Shown here: positions 25,949-33,850 of the stretch, one piece after another
Layout of the letters: each line of letters starts with the position of its first letter
How positions within the stretch are numbered: the stretch's first letter is position 1
Assembly (NCBI RefSeq): GCF_028693135.1
Contig: NZ_JAQUVZ010000032.1
Span: forward strand, 1-42,533
DNA length: 42,533 bases
Reading direction: 5' to 3'
Source of the DNA: Methanosarcina sp.
Lineage (GTDB): Archaea; Halobacteriota; Methanosarcinia; Methanosarcinales; Methanosarcinaceae
The notes under the pieces: model-generated
What the model saw: the letters and a program-made list of their open reading frames with translations, nothing else
What the model was told of the DNA's origin: nothing
Databases searched by the model: none
Position numbers and translations under genes: made by a program

Positions 25949-27085
25949 ATGCAGACCTTAGTTATATGCATAGACAGGGATAACGACCTGGGCGAAAAAG
26001 CAAAAATGGGAACTCCCATAGTAGGCAGGGAGGCAAATGTTCAGGCAGCAGTTGCACTCGGGATTGCTGACCCTGAGGATTCGGACACGAATACGATTTT
26101 CGGAGGGATCCGGATCCTTGACGAGCTTCGGGCAAAAGGAGTTGACGCTGAGATCGTTTCTTTTGCAGGTGATAAGAATGTTGGAGTGATCTCAGACCAG
26201 AAGATCGCCGACCAGCTCGAATTCTATCTCCAGATGAACGACGTGCGGAGAGCCGTTTTTGTCTCGGATGGGGCAGAGGATGAAACTCTTGTCCCAATTG
26301 TGCAGTCCAGAATGAAAATCGACTCCGTAAAACGTATTGTTGTTATGCAGAGTGAAAACCTGGAAAGCACATATTATATCCTCAAGCACGCCTTCAGCGA
26401 TCCCAAGATATCGCAGACTTTTTTTGTGCCTATAGGCCTTGCTTTTCTTATTTACGCCATCTTCCTGCTTGCCCACTATCCCGAAGGGGCAGTTGTGGGA
26501 ATTCTTGCAGCTGTCGGGCTTTACATGCTGTACAGGGGCTTCGGGCTTGATGATATTGTTGCCCTCGAAAAAGAAAGGCTCTGGGATGCTTTCCTTGAGC
26601 AGAGAATGGTTTTCATCAGCTACACTGCTGCCCTGCTTACCAGTCTTGTAGCCACTGTATACGGAGCTCTGGAGGTATGGAAACTTTACTCTGCAGAAGG
26701 GGTCTGGTATCACGGCACCCTGACTCTTATTTCGGTCTTCATCAATGTATCTGTCTGGTGGTACGCAGCAGCCCTCCTGCTTGCGAACTTTGGAAAGATT
26801 TTCGATCTAAGGATGGATGAAAGGCCCATATATAAAAATATCTCTCTCTCCCTCTTCGTGATCGCAACAGGCCTTCTTTTCTGGGGGGCAAGCACATACA
26901 TCCTAGCAGTAGCTTCCATATCGGAAGGGTTCTTAAGTGCTCCCTCCCTTGCGCTGCAGTACTTTGTATATTCGGTTACAGTTGCAATCCTCATTGCACT
27001 TGCAGGGATAAAGTATTCTCTGTCAAACCAGACTCTGGAAAACGAGAAGAGGGTGAAACGAAGAAAAAATAAAAAAATCGCATGA
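25949..27085 (+). CDS. DUF373 family membrane protein
   Basis: 378 residues, agreeing with the archaeal DUF373 family. The N-terminal soluble domain (about 1-155) begins 'MQTLVICIDRDNDLGEKA' and has 'GREANVQAAVALGIADPEDSD', 'FAGDKNVGVISDQKIADQL' and 'VFVSDGAEDE', which read like a nucleotide- or sugar-binding alpha/beta fold. The C-terminal part has about six membrane helices and a basic tail. Function unknown; the conserved Asp-rich N-terminus suggests a binding or catalytic role in the cytoplasm. Confidence 0.85.
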   Translation: MQTLVICIDRDNDLGEKAKMGTPIVGREANVQAAVALGIADPEDSDTNTIFGGIRILDELRAKGVDAEIVSFAGDKNVGVISDQKIADQLEFYLQMNDVRRAVFVSDGAEDETLVPIVQSRMKIDSVKRIVVMQSENLESTYYILKHAFSDPKISQTFFVPIGLAFLIYAIFLLAHYPEGAVVGILAAVGLYMLYRGFGLDDIVALEKERLWDAFLEQRMVFISYTAALLTSLVATVYGALEVWKLYSAEGVWYHGTLTLISVFINVSVWWYAAALLLANFGKIFDLRMDERPIYKNISLSLFVIATGLLFWGASTYILAVASISEGFLSAPSLALQYFVYSVTVAILIALAGIKYSLSNQTLENEKRVKRRKNKKIA

Positions 27086-27154
27086 ACCTCGGAGAAATCA
27101 ATCAGTTGAATATTAATAACTTTAGTATTAAAACGCGGGAAAGGAGATCTAAAA

Positions 27155-27931
27155 ATGGATAAGGCAGCTGAAATTGCAGAAATTGCAGTACTTGGAGGTG
27201 TGGGTTTTAACTCATACAGGGACTGTGAAAGCCAGACGGTAAAGACCCCCTATGGGGAGGTTACTGCTTATATAACCAGCATAAAAGGAAGAAGCGTTGC
27301 AATAATTCCCAGGCATGCCGAAGAAATCCATATTCCCCCGCACAGAGTTAACTACAGGGCAAATATCTGGGCTGTGCACTCCCTGGGAGTAAAACGCGTA
27401 ATCTCCACAAACTCGGTCGGGTCAATGCGTGGGCATCCGATTGGCAGTTTTGTCTTGCTTGATGATTTCATTGATTTTACCCGCAGCAGGCCTTCGACCT
27501 TTTATGACGATAAAACTGTCCATGTGGATGTTACTGAGCCCTATTGCCCTGAAATTAAGGCAGCTCTTAAGTCTGCCCTGGGAAAACAGGGACTTTCCTA
27601 TACCGAGGGAATTTACGCCTGCACTGAAGGTCCCCGCTTTGAGACTCGGGCTGAAATCCGTATGATGAGCCAGTTTGCAGATGTTGTTGGCATGACAGGC
27701 GTGCCGGAAGTAGTTCTTGCAAAGGAACTCAGCCTCTGTTACGCTTCCCTTGCCATCGTTACAAACCAGGCCTGCGGGATGACCACCCAGAAATTAACCG
27801 TAGATGAAGTCACAGAAGTTGTCGGGAAGGCGCAGGACTCAATCTTCGAAATTCTTTCGGATGCGATTGAAAAAATTCCAGAGCCTCGGAGCTGTATGTG
27901 CAGGTTTGCAAAGGAAGGAGCCTGTCTTTAA
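27155..27931 (+). CDS. S-methyl-5'-thioinosine (or thioadenosine) phosphorylase-type PNP
   Basis: 258 residues of purine nucleoside phosphorylase family 2. Visible motifs are the phosphate-binding 'GGVGF' and 'PRHAEEIHIPPHRVNYRAN', 'STNSVGSMRG', the base site 'YACTEGPRFETRAEIRM', and 'DVVGMTGVPEVVLAKELSLCYASLAIVTNQA'. In methanogens this group phosphorolyses methylthioinosine after deamination of methylthioadenosine, a step in methionine/polyamine by-product salvage; substrate preference between inosine and adenosine forms cannot be fixed by eye. Two Cys near the C-terminus ('CMCRF...GACL') may matter for stability. It follows the DUF373 gene by about 70 bp. Confidence 0.85.
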   Translation: MDKAAEIAEIAVLGGVGFNSYRDCESQTVKTPYGEVTAYITSIKGRSVAIIPRHAEEIHIPPHRVNYRANIWAVHSLGVKRVISTNSVGSMRGHPIGSFVLLDDFIDFTRSRPSTFYDDKTVHVDVTEPYCPEIKAALKSALGKQGLSYTEGIYACTEGPRFETRAEIRMMSQFADVVGMTGVPEVVLAKELSLCYASLAIVTNQACGMTTQKLTVDEVTEVVGKAQDSIFEILSDAIEKIPEPRSCMCRFAKEGACL

Positions 27932-27953
27932 GATTTTCAAAGAATATGTGGGA

Positions 27954-28004
27954 AAGTATCAACTGAAAGAAAGTATCAACTGAAAGAAAGTATCAACTGA
28001 AAAT
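27954..28004. repeat. 17-bp tandem repeat, three copies
   Basis: Copies of AAGTATCAACTGAAAGA at 27954, 27971 and 27988 (last one diverging at its end), just after the phosphorylase stop. Confidence 0.8.
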
Positions 28005-28241
28005 ATAAGATTCTCTCTTCAGTCCCGCCTCTTCCCACCTCTTTATTCAACTCAACTGCTGCTCAACTGAACTTCTCTATTTAAATCGGTCTTTTTATCG
28101 AGCTTAATTTCCTGTTCATCTGAACCTATATTCTGGCTCAACCGAAGATCATGTGTTCTGAAAATCAGGATTTTTGTTCTCATGAAACAAACCAAAACAA
28201 CGATTATATAATACATAAGTGATAAAATATAAATACGATAG
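28005..28241. other. Intergenic region before the helicase unit
   Basis: No gene seen. AAAATATAAATA (about 28224-28235) is a probable TATA box for the unit that includes the helicase. Confidence 0.35.
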
Positions 28242-28508
28242 ATGCTATATACGGAGATACATGGAGATACTCTGAAAAAAGTACTCAGGAAGGCATACAC
28301 TACAGGAATAATCAGGTGGGATGCCCTGAAAAATGTTTTTACTCTGGAAGAATTACTGAAAAACGTAATCGTATTTTTTACCTATATTTTCACAGGCGCT
28401 GCTGTAGTCTTAGACGGCAAGAAGACCGAACGACGGCAGAATACTATCATTTTTCGAACTCCGAAAGGAAGCTTTCTTATATCATTCACATATCAGGATA
28501 AACAATGA
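28242..28508 (+). CDS. Possible small gene translationally coupled to the helicase
   Basis: An 88-residue frame with a hydrophobic middle ('VIVFFTYIFTGAAVVLDGKK') ending TGA at 28506-28508, overlapping the helicase ATG as ATGA. That overlap is typical of coupled genes and is the main argument for it. Against it, the start lies only about 10 bp past the TATA-like box, there is no ribosome site, and I know no homologue. Confidence 0.35.
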   Translation: MLYTEIHGDTLKKVLRKAYTTGIIRWDALKNVFTLEELLKNVIVFFTYIFTGAAVVLDGKKTERRQNTIIFRTPKGSFLISFTYQDKQ

Positions 28509-30982
28509 CGCTCTGGGTCCTAAGCTATGCTGAAAAATCAAAAATTGTAGTGATGACTATAAAGGACCGGATGAAGCAGCCGCTTTCCATAGCTGAGCTC
28601 CATATAAAGGACAGTTATAAAGGTCCACGACCTCATAAAATCCGGCTTCTGACCGGCAAAAATGAGGAGTTCATTCCTCCCCAGCAGTTCATAGAACTTT
28701 TGCGCAGTGCAAACCGGATTATGCTCACAGAAGGAGGGAACCCTGCTAATGAAGTGGCTTTTCTTGAAATGCTCAAGGCCTTTCAACTCAGTGCAGATAG
28801 GGTGAAGATCTGTAAACACTGCTGGCTCAATAAACGTTTTAACTTTGTTAACAGCAAGTCCATTAAGTACCACGATGAGCTCATCTGTGAAGACTGTGCA
28901 AAAGACGAATTAATTCGGGCAGTCCGTTCAGCAGATGCGCCGTACGGCGAAAAATCGGTTGATTTCCTTGAGCAGGTTCTCCACAAAACAAGAGATCTTG
29001 ACAGGACAATCCGTATGCTGAGCCCTGAGAGGCTGGACCCTGAGTTCACACGTTATGATACTATCAGGACAAAACCCTACGAATCCACGGTCAGGGTAAA
29101 GAGCCTCCCTCTTGCAAAAAAGTTCAAAGAATTGCTTCTCCAGAAATCCGAGACCCTGCTGCCCGTGCAGGCGTTGTCTGTAGAAGCCGGGCTTCTGGAA
29201 GGAAAAAACCAGTTTGTGGTTTCTGCAACCGCAACCGGAAAAACTCTGATTGGGGAGATGGCAGGGGTCCAGAACCTGCTGGATAAAAAAGGGAAAATGC
29301 TTTACCTGGTTCCCCTTGTAGCTCTTGCAAACCAGAAGTACGACCAGTTTACGGAACGTTATTCAAAGCTCGGGATCACAACCTCCATAAAGATCGGTGC
29401 AATTCTCATAAAGACCTCTCAGCGGGTGAAAATGCATACAAGCCCGAATGCGGATATAATTGTGGGAACCTATGAAGGCGTAGACCACATGCTCCGCTCA
29501 GGAAATGCTGATTTTCTTGGCAAAATAGGGACTGTTGTTATAGATGAGGTACATACACTCGAAGACCAGGAAAGGGGGCACAGGTTGGACGGGCTTATCG
29601 GAAGGCTTCGCTATGCTGCGCCTGAAGCCCAGTTCATCTACCTCTCTGCAACCGTTGTAAAACCTGAAGCTTATGCAAAGAAACTCGGAGCCCAGCTTAT
29701 CCGCTATGACCACAGGCCGGTTCCCCTTGACAGGCATCTCCTTTTCTGCCAGGAAAACGAAAAGTCAAACCTGATTTCCCAGCTTGCAAAAGAAGAGTAT
29801 TCAATGTTCTCTTCGAAAAAACACAGGGGACAGACAATAGTCTTTACGAATTCAAGGAGAAACTGCCATAAGCTTGCAGGAGCTCTTTCAATCCAGGCTT
29901 CCCCTTACCATGCGGGGCTTTCGCAGTATGAACGAAAAAAGGTGGAAACCATGTTTGCAAAAGGGGAGCTTCCGGTAGTTGTGACCACTGCTGCCCTTGC
30001 AGCCGGAGTGGATTTCCCGGCTTCTCAGGTTATATTCGAATCCCTTGCAATGGGCATAGACTGGATTTCGGTCCAGGAGTTCCTGCAGATGAGCGGAAGG
30101 GCAGGCAGACCTGATTATCACGATCGGGGCATTGTCGTGCTCATGCCCGTGCCAGGGAAATCCTATTCAAGTTCACAGTCCGATACTGAAGAAGAGGTTG
30201 CAATCAAGTTACTGCAGGGGGAGATGCTCTCTGCAGGAGTCGAGTATGGGGAAGCTGAACAGCTTGAAGAGGTTCTCGCATCAGTTGCTGTTACCTCTTC
30301 GGTCCAGGACTTAAGGAAGATTCATTCCCTTATGTTTGGGGGCTTTGACCTGGATAAACTGGTTTCCCGCCTCCAGAGCTACAGATTCCTTGAGAAAAAG
30401 GGAAATAAAGTAACACTTACCCTATTCGGGAAAATTATTGCAGCCCATTTCCTTCCGGTCTCCAAGGCTTTCCTGATTCGAGATGCCGTGCTTGCGGACA
30501 ACAGTCCCATTAAAATTGTAACCAATCTGGAGTTTTTCGATGCTGCATACTTCAAGTATTCAAACCAGATCGGAAGCTCTCTTCATGTGAACATGCCTTC
30601 GAGGGTTTTTCAGGGAGCAGCCCTTGATATTGTCTTTGACGGAGAATCTCTGTCCCAGCTGGACCAAAAAATAAGGGTACTTATGCTGAACTTTGCCTCG
30701 GATTTTTTAACCTGCACGTGCAGAGACTCACCTTACTGCGGGTGCGCAGAACAGAAGTTTTCGGAGAAGATTATCCGGCTGCGTATGGAAGGTATGGACC
30801 CTTCCCAGATAATTAAGATACTTGAGGATAAGTACGGCATTTCCGCATATCAGGGCGATGTTTTTGGGTATCTGGACGGTGCAGTACGCAACCTTGATGC
30901 TGTGGAACTGATCGCAAGGGTCCATTCGAAAAAGGGAGTCACAGAAGAAGCAAAAAAGCTTAAGAAGAAAGTCCAGGGCTGA
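28505..30982 (+). CDS. DEAD/DEAH-box helicase with N- and C-terminal Cys motifs (DUF5814-like)
   Basis: 825 residues. The N-terminus has a zinc-ribbon pattern C103-x2-C106 ... C128-x2-C131. The helicase core shows motif I 'ATATGKT' (about 241-247), motif II 'DEVH' (about 347), motif III 'LSAT', and motif VI 'QMSGRAGRPDYHDRG' (about 526-540). The core is of the Ski2/Hel308 kind (superfamily 2). A C-terminal region carries 'CTCRDSPYCGC' (about 736-746), a second likely metal site, followed by a helical end. The arrangement agrees with the euryarchaeal helicases annotated with DUF5814; this is memory, not a search. Role in DNA repair or RNA processing is possible. Met17 is an alternative start. 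Confidence 0.85.
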   Translation: MTLWVLSYAEKSKIVVMTIKDRMKQPLSIAELHIKDSYKGPRPHKIRLLTGKNEEFIPPQQFIELLRSANRIMLTEGGNPANEVAFLEMLKAFQLSADRVKICKHCWLNKRFNFVNSKSIKYHDELICEDCAKDELIRAVRSADAPYGEKSVDFLEQVLHKTRDLDRTIRMLSPERLDPEFTRYDTIRTKPYESTVRVKSLPLAKKFKELLLQKSETLLPVQALSVEAGLLEGKNQFVVSATATGKTLIGEMAGVQNLLDKKGKMLYLVPLVALANQKYDQFTERYSKLGITTSIKIGAILIKTSQRVKMHTSPNADIIVGTYEGVDHMLRSGNADFLGKIGTVVIDEVHTLEDQERGHRLDGLIGRLRYAAPEAQFIYLSATVVKPEAYAKKLGAQLIRYDHRPVPLDRHLLFCQENEKSNLISQLAKEEYSMFSSKKHRGQTIVFTNSRRNCHKLAGALSIQASPYHAGLSQYERKKVETMFAKGELPVVVTTAALAAGVDFPASQVIFESLAMGIDWISVQEFLQMSGRAGRPDYHDRGIVVLMPVPGKSYSSSQSDTEEEVAIKLLQGEMLSAGVEYGEAEQLEEVLASVAVTSSVQDLRKIHSLMFGGFDLDKLVSRLQSYRFLEKKGNKVTLTLFGKIIAAHFLPVSKAFLIRDAVLADNSPIKIVTNLEFFDAAYFKYSNQIGSSLHVNMPSRVFQGAALDIVFDGESLSQLDQKIRVLMLNFASDFLTCTCRDSPYCGCAEQKFSEKIIRLRMEGMDPSQIIKILEDKYGISAYQGDVFGYLDGAVRNLDAVELIARVHSKKGVTEEAKKLKKKVQG

Positions 30983-31160
30983 ACAAATCATAAAAGTTTT
31001 TGTAGACAAGTGATTTATAAGTTATGAAGAGGTAAATATTCCTGTTCACACCGAGAAAAATAATTTGCAAAGAGTGGCCTGTCAGTATATTGGATAACTG
31101 GTAAAAACCAGGGCCCGGATACCGGGGTTCTCACGAGAACAAATCACAGAGGTAATTTTT

Positions 31161-31559
31161 ATGGCTGAAAATGTCGAATCCAGGGAAAATATTGAAAGTG
31201 AAGCTTCCAAAAAAGGGAAAAAGAGTATCACAATTGAGTTTCTAAAGCCTGAAGACTTCCGGCAGATATATGCAATAGGAGCTGCAGGTGGGCACAGCCC
31301 TTACGATTTCAGGATCGGTTTTTACAACGATACTCCGAAGATGTTCGGGGACGCCTCAGAGTCCAGGGTTATCGAAAGGCGTGTTGAAACCGAAGTGATA
31401 CTTTCTCCGGTTGCAGCTCTTGAACTGAACCGCTGGCTGACCCAGCACATAAACGAGTACGAATCCGTTTTCGGGCCCATTTCAAGATCGATTCCGAGAA
31501 TGACCAAAAAAGAGTCCGTAAAAGTTGATGAAAGCACTGATATTCAGGGTTACATCTAA
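31161..31559 (+). CDS. DUF3467-like protein
   Basis: 132 residues. After a charged N-terminus (about 1-22) comes a small alpha/beta domain with 'AAGGHSPYDFRIGFYND', 'ERRVETEVILSPVAALELNRWLTQHINEYE' and 'FGPI', the pattern of DUF3467 proteins found in bacteria and methanogens ('vilSp..A..L...L...i..YE..fG.i'). Biochemical function unknown. The leader (31030-31160) has two compact hairpins, including GTTCTC-AC-GAGAAC (about 31126-31139), and the ATG is preceded by GAGGT. Confidence 0.7.
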   Translation: MAENVESRENIESEASKKGKKSITIEFLKPEDFRQIYAIGAAGGHSPYDFRIGFYNDTPKMFGDASESRVIERRVETEVILSPVAALELNRWLTQHINEYESVFGPISRSIPRMTKKESVKVDESTDIQGYI

Positions 31560-32041
31560 GTTCAGGTTATTGTTGAAGTCAGATATAACGTGGTTAATAC
31601 CCGCAGAATAGCCTGATCCGGAAGTCTGAGTTTTAGAGTGTTAAGGCTGCATAAAATTATAAAGACTACCCAAATGTAGGATTGCAGTACTTAACCTATT
31701 TTAACTTACTTTCTTTTTGGTGCAGGTTTCACTTCGTTTTAACCTCTCAACTCTTTAATTTTTGAGATATCCACCAGGCTCTCCTTACACTCCCTTACAT
31801 CGATGGTTATATATCTCTGAAAAGGATATGTAATTTCAGTTTTCTTAAGAGCCGGTGGAGTGACGATTTGGAATTGTTTTTCAGTTGCTGGCAGAAAGCA
31901 GCTGATAAAGGCAGCAGGCTTATTGTAAATGCTTATAGAGCCCTGACACAATTTGCCCTGCGCCGGCTTTGGAATAAGAGAAGCAGGAACCCGGGAGTAC
32001 GGGGAACCGAAAATCCATAATAAATAAGCGAGGGTTTAATT
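31560..32041. other. Intergenic region and long leader before the Sm-like gene
   Basis: About 480 bp. A frame of 70 codons on the minus strand (31951-31739) is not convincing. TTATATAT (31807-31814) is a probable TATA box on the plus strand, so about 200 nt would be transcribed before the Sm-like gene. The GC-richer part at 31950-32010 contrasts with its surroundings and may hold a structured RNA; no known class was recognised. Confidence 0.35.
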
Positions 32042-32266
32042 TTGTTCCCAAATAAAAAAGTTCAGAAAATCGTTGGATCGAGGATCCAGGTAGAAATGAA
32101 AGGCGACCTTAATTTGCTTGAAGGCACTCTAAAGAGTGTGGACGACTATATGAATCTTCATCTTGTAGATACAATGGAGATCGTAAAAGGGGAAAAAGTC
32201 CGCTCCCTTGGTTCTGTAGTACTTCGGGGCAATAACATCATACTGATCACTCCTGTTGAAGACTGA
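32042..32266 (+). CDS. Sm-like (LSm/SmAP) RNA-binding protein
   Basis: 74 residues, the usual size of archaeal Sm proteins. The Sm1 motif is read in 'GSRIQVEMKGDLNLLEGTLKSVDDYMNLHLVD' and the Sm2 motif in 'LGSVVLRGNNIILI' (Arg-Gly-x-Asn-Ile). Archaeal Sm proteins form heptameric rings that bind U-rich RNA. The start is TTG (32042), with GAGGG nine bases upstream. It is followed after 27 nt by the winged-helix/four-Cys gene, so the two are probably cotranscribed. Confidence 0.85.
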   Translation: MFPNKKVQKIVGSRIQVEMKGDLNLLEGTLKSVDDYMNLHLVDTMEIVKGEKVRSLGSVVLRGNNIILITPVED

Positions 32267-32293
32267 AACGTCTGAAGAAGGAACCTCATTAGT

Positions 32294-32707
32294 GTGGAAG
32301 CAGGCATGGATCTTGAAGACGAAGCATACAATATAATAAGAAGACATAAAGACGGCGTTTTCCAGAATGTTATCTGGAAAGAGCTGGATATCGACAGCAG
32401 AAAATGCTCCAGAATCATAAAAAAGCTTTTGGACAAGGACCTTATTATCCGTGAGGTGGGAGTCTCAAACGGAGCACGGACATACCTCCTGAAAGCAAAA
32501 GAGGAGGTCAAAGAGAAATACGATCTTCTGCTCTCCAGGGATCTGTTTTCAGCCTGTACTGGTTGTACCGGGGATTGCGAGCCCGAGTACTGCGGAAGAC
32601 TCAGCGAATGGATCGAAAACCTTATGGTAGAAAATGCTGAGGAATCTGGAGAATCCGAAGAAGACATGGATATTGAAGATGATGGTAAAATTGAAGAAGA
32701 GATCTGA
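32294..32707 (+). CDS. Winged-helix protein with four-Cys motif, candidate TFE-beta/RPC39-like factor
   Basis: 137 residues from GTG at 32294 (ATG at 32306 possible). Residues ~8-70 form a winged helix ('VFQNVIWKELDIDSRKCSRIIKKLLDKDLI', 'GARTYLLKA'). After a short helical linker comes C88-x2-C91-x3-C95-x-P-x2-C100, followed by 'GRLSEWIENL'. This order and the Pro-x-x-Cys...Leu-x-x-Trp ending resemble the Fe-S domain of RNA polymerase III subunit RPC39/Rpc34 and of archaeal TFE-beta. The acidic tail (about 113-137) is low-complexity. It could instead be an independent Fe-S redox-sensing regulator. It sits after the Sm-like gene and before tRNA-Glu, an information-processing context. Confidence 0.65.
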   Translation: MEAGMDLEDEAYNIIRRHKDGVFQNVIWKELDIDSRKCSRIIKKLLDKDLIIREVGVSNGARTYLLKAKEEVKEKYDLLLSRDLFSACTGCTGDCEPEYCGRLSEWIENLMVENAEESGESEEDMDIEDDGKIEEEI

Positions 32708-32741
32708 ACGACAATTGAGATAAATCAAAAACTTTGGTAAA

Positions 32742-32779
32742 GTCTAAAGAAACCCGAAAGGTCTAAAGAAACCTGAAAG
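32742..32779. repeat. 19-bp tandem repeat, two copies
   Basis: GTCTAAAGAAACCYGAAAG at 32742-32760 and 32761-32779, followed by further GTCTTAAAAG-like text; in the spacer before the tRNA. Confidence 0.75.
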
Positions 32780-32818
32780 GTCTTAAAAGATCGTAACAGA
32801 TCTTAACTGATACTCTTC

Positions 32819-32845
32819 AATAGTTGTCCACAATGGACAACTATT
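32819..32845. promoter_or_regulatory. Perfect palindrome overlapping the TATA box before tRNA-Glu
   Basis: AATAGTTGTCCA (32819-32830), spacer CAA, then the exact inverse TGGACAACTATT (32834-32845). The right arm runs into TTTATAT (32844-32850), the TATA-like box about 70 bp before the tRNA. It may be an operator, or the 3' hairpin of the upstream gene. Confidence 0.6.
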
Positions 32846-32916
32846 TATATGAGAACCCCTTATTGAAGAATCCCCTTCGATAAGGGAAATTAAATTCACT
32901 TAAGTACAACCAAAAC

Positions 32917-32994
32917 GCTCCGGTAGTGTAGTCCGGTCAATCATTCCGGCCTTTCGAGCCGAAGACTCGGGTTCAAATCCCGGCCGGAGCACCA
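32917..32994 (+). tRNA. tRNA-Glu (UUC), copy 1, CCA encoded
   Basis: Acceptor stem GCTCCGG/CCGGAGC, T-arm with GGGTTCAAATCCC, and anticodon loop CTTTCGA with anticodon TTC, read as glutamate. The discriminator A is followed by CCA in the DNA. The top pair of the anticodon stem (C27-A43) is a mismatch, present in both copies. Confidence 0.95.
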
Positions 32995-33372
32995 AATCCC
33001 AATTTTCTTTTCTAATATGTTTTTGTTTAATGTGATAAAGGTATTTTTGGATATTTTTATTGTTCTTGCATCTTTGTTACTCGAGTTTGATTTACGGGTC
33101 ATAAGGTCAAAAGTTTCGATGCTTTATAGGAGTAGTTCACTACTTTCTCTCTTTTACCGTGCTTTCCTACATTTCTGAGCCCTGAATATAGTATTCTTAC
33201 TAAATATTATTCAGCCCGTAATGGGGTACTTGGTAAAAAATAGTGAACATTGTCCTAAATATAAGACCAGATAAACTTTGTTTGATTAACAAACTGCGCA
33301 ATAAGCTCGCAGAGAGGGGACAGATTTATATATTACAAGGTATATTGTTGACCTCGCTGTGAGATGCAATGT
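32995..33372. other. Spacer between the two tRNA-Glu genes
   Basis: 378 bp with no gene. It starts with a T-rich unit (CTTTTCTAATATG) that probably ends tRNA transcription. TTTATATA (33325-33332) is a TATA box about 48 bp before tRNA copy 2. Confidence 0.45.
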
Positions 33373-33450
33373 GCTCCGGTAGTGTAGTCCGGTCAATCAT
33401 TCCGGCCTTTCGAGCCGAAGACTCGGGTTCAAATCCCGGCCGGAGCACCA
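33373..33450 (+). tRNA. tRNA-Glu (UUC), copy 2, CCA encoded
   Basis: Identical over all 78 bases to copy 1, including the C27-A43 mismatch. The 3' flank is related to that of copy 1 but carries four T-rich units instead of one. Confidence 0.95.
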
Positions 33451-33456
33451 AATCCC

Positions 33457-33548
33457 AATTTCTTTTTCTAATATGTTTTAATTTCTTTTTCTAATATGTT
33501 TTAATTTCTTTTTCTAATATGTTTTAATTTCTTTTTCTAATATGTTTT
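33457..33548 (+). repeat. 23-bp T-rich tandem repeat after tRNA-Glu copy 2, four units
   Basis: Units starting AATTTCTTTTTCTAATATG at 33457, 33480, 33503 and 33526, identical by eye. One related unit follows tRNA copy 1. The oligo-T runs suit archaeal transcription termination. Confidence 0.85.
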
Positions 33549-33850
33549 TGTGTAATGTGAAATATAGATTTTTGGGTATTTTTTTGTAATAAATCTTAAA
33601 AATTATTTTGTTTGAGGCTGAGCTGTGAAGTTGAAACTATGTCTGAAGAATTGAAGTTAACTTCCGTATTCTATTTTAATATCTCTTAACCTGCCTGGAA
33701 TTCACACTCATTTTGAGAAATGCAGGACCTGCCTGGATTTCTTTCAGTTCCTGAGTCCTCTGCCCTGTCTTTTCCTTCCATCTTTTACAGGTCAACTTTT
33801 TGTCGATCATCAACTTTTTGTCGATCAGTTACTATATCAGTTACTGTAAG
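33549..33850. other. Intergenic region with 18-bp tandem repeat
   Basis: No gene is supported. TCAACTTTTTGTCGATCA occurs twice in a row (33792-33809, 33810-33827), followed by a 12-bp near-repeat of CAGTTACTATAT. Both lie just past the stop of the minus-strand alpha-solenoid gene. Confidence 0.6.

Noticed and set aside
31739-31951. 70-codon minus-strand frame
   Set aside because: No ribosome site or recognisable domain; it lies in the probable Sm leader transcribed on the other strand.
33457-33548. CRISPR-like direct repeats after tRNA-Glu
   Set aside because: Units are directly abutting with no unique spacers; simple tandem repeat.
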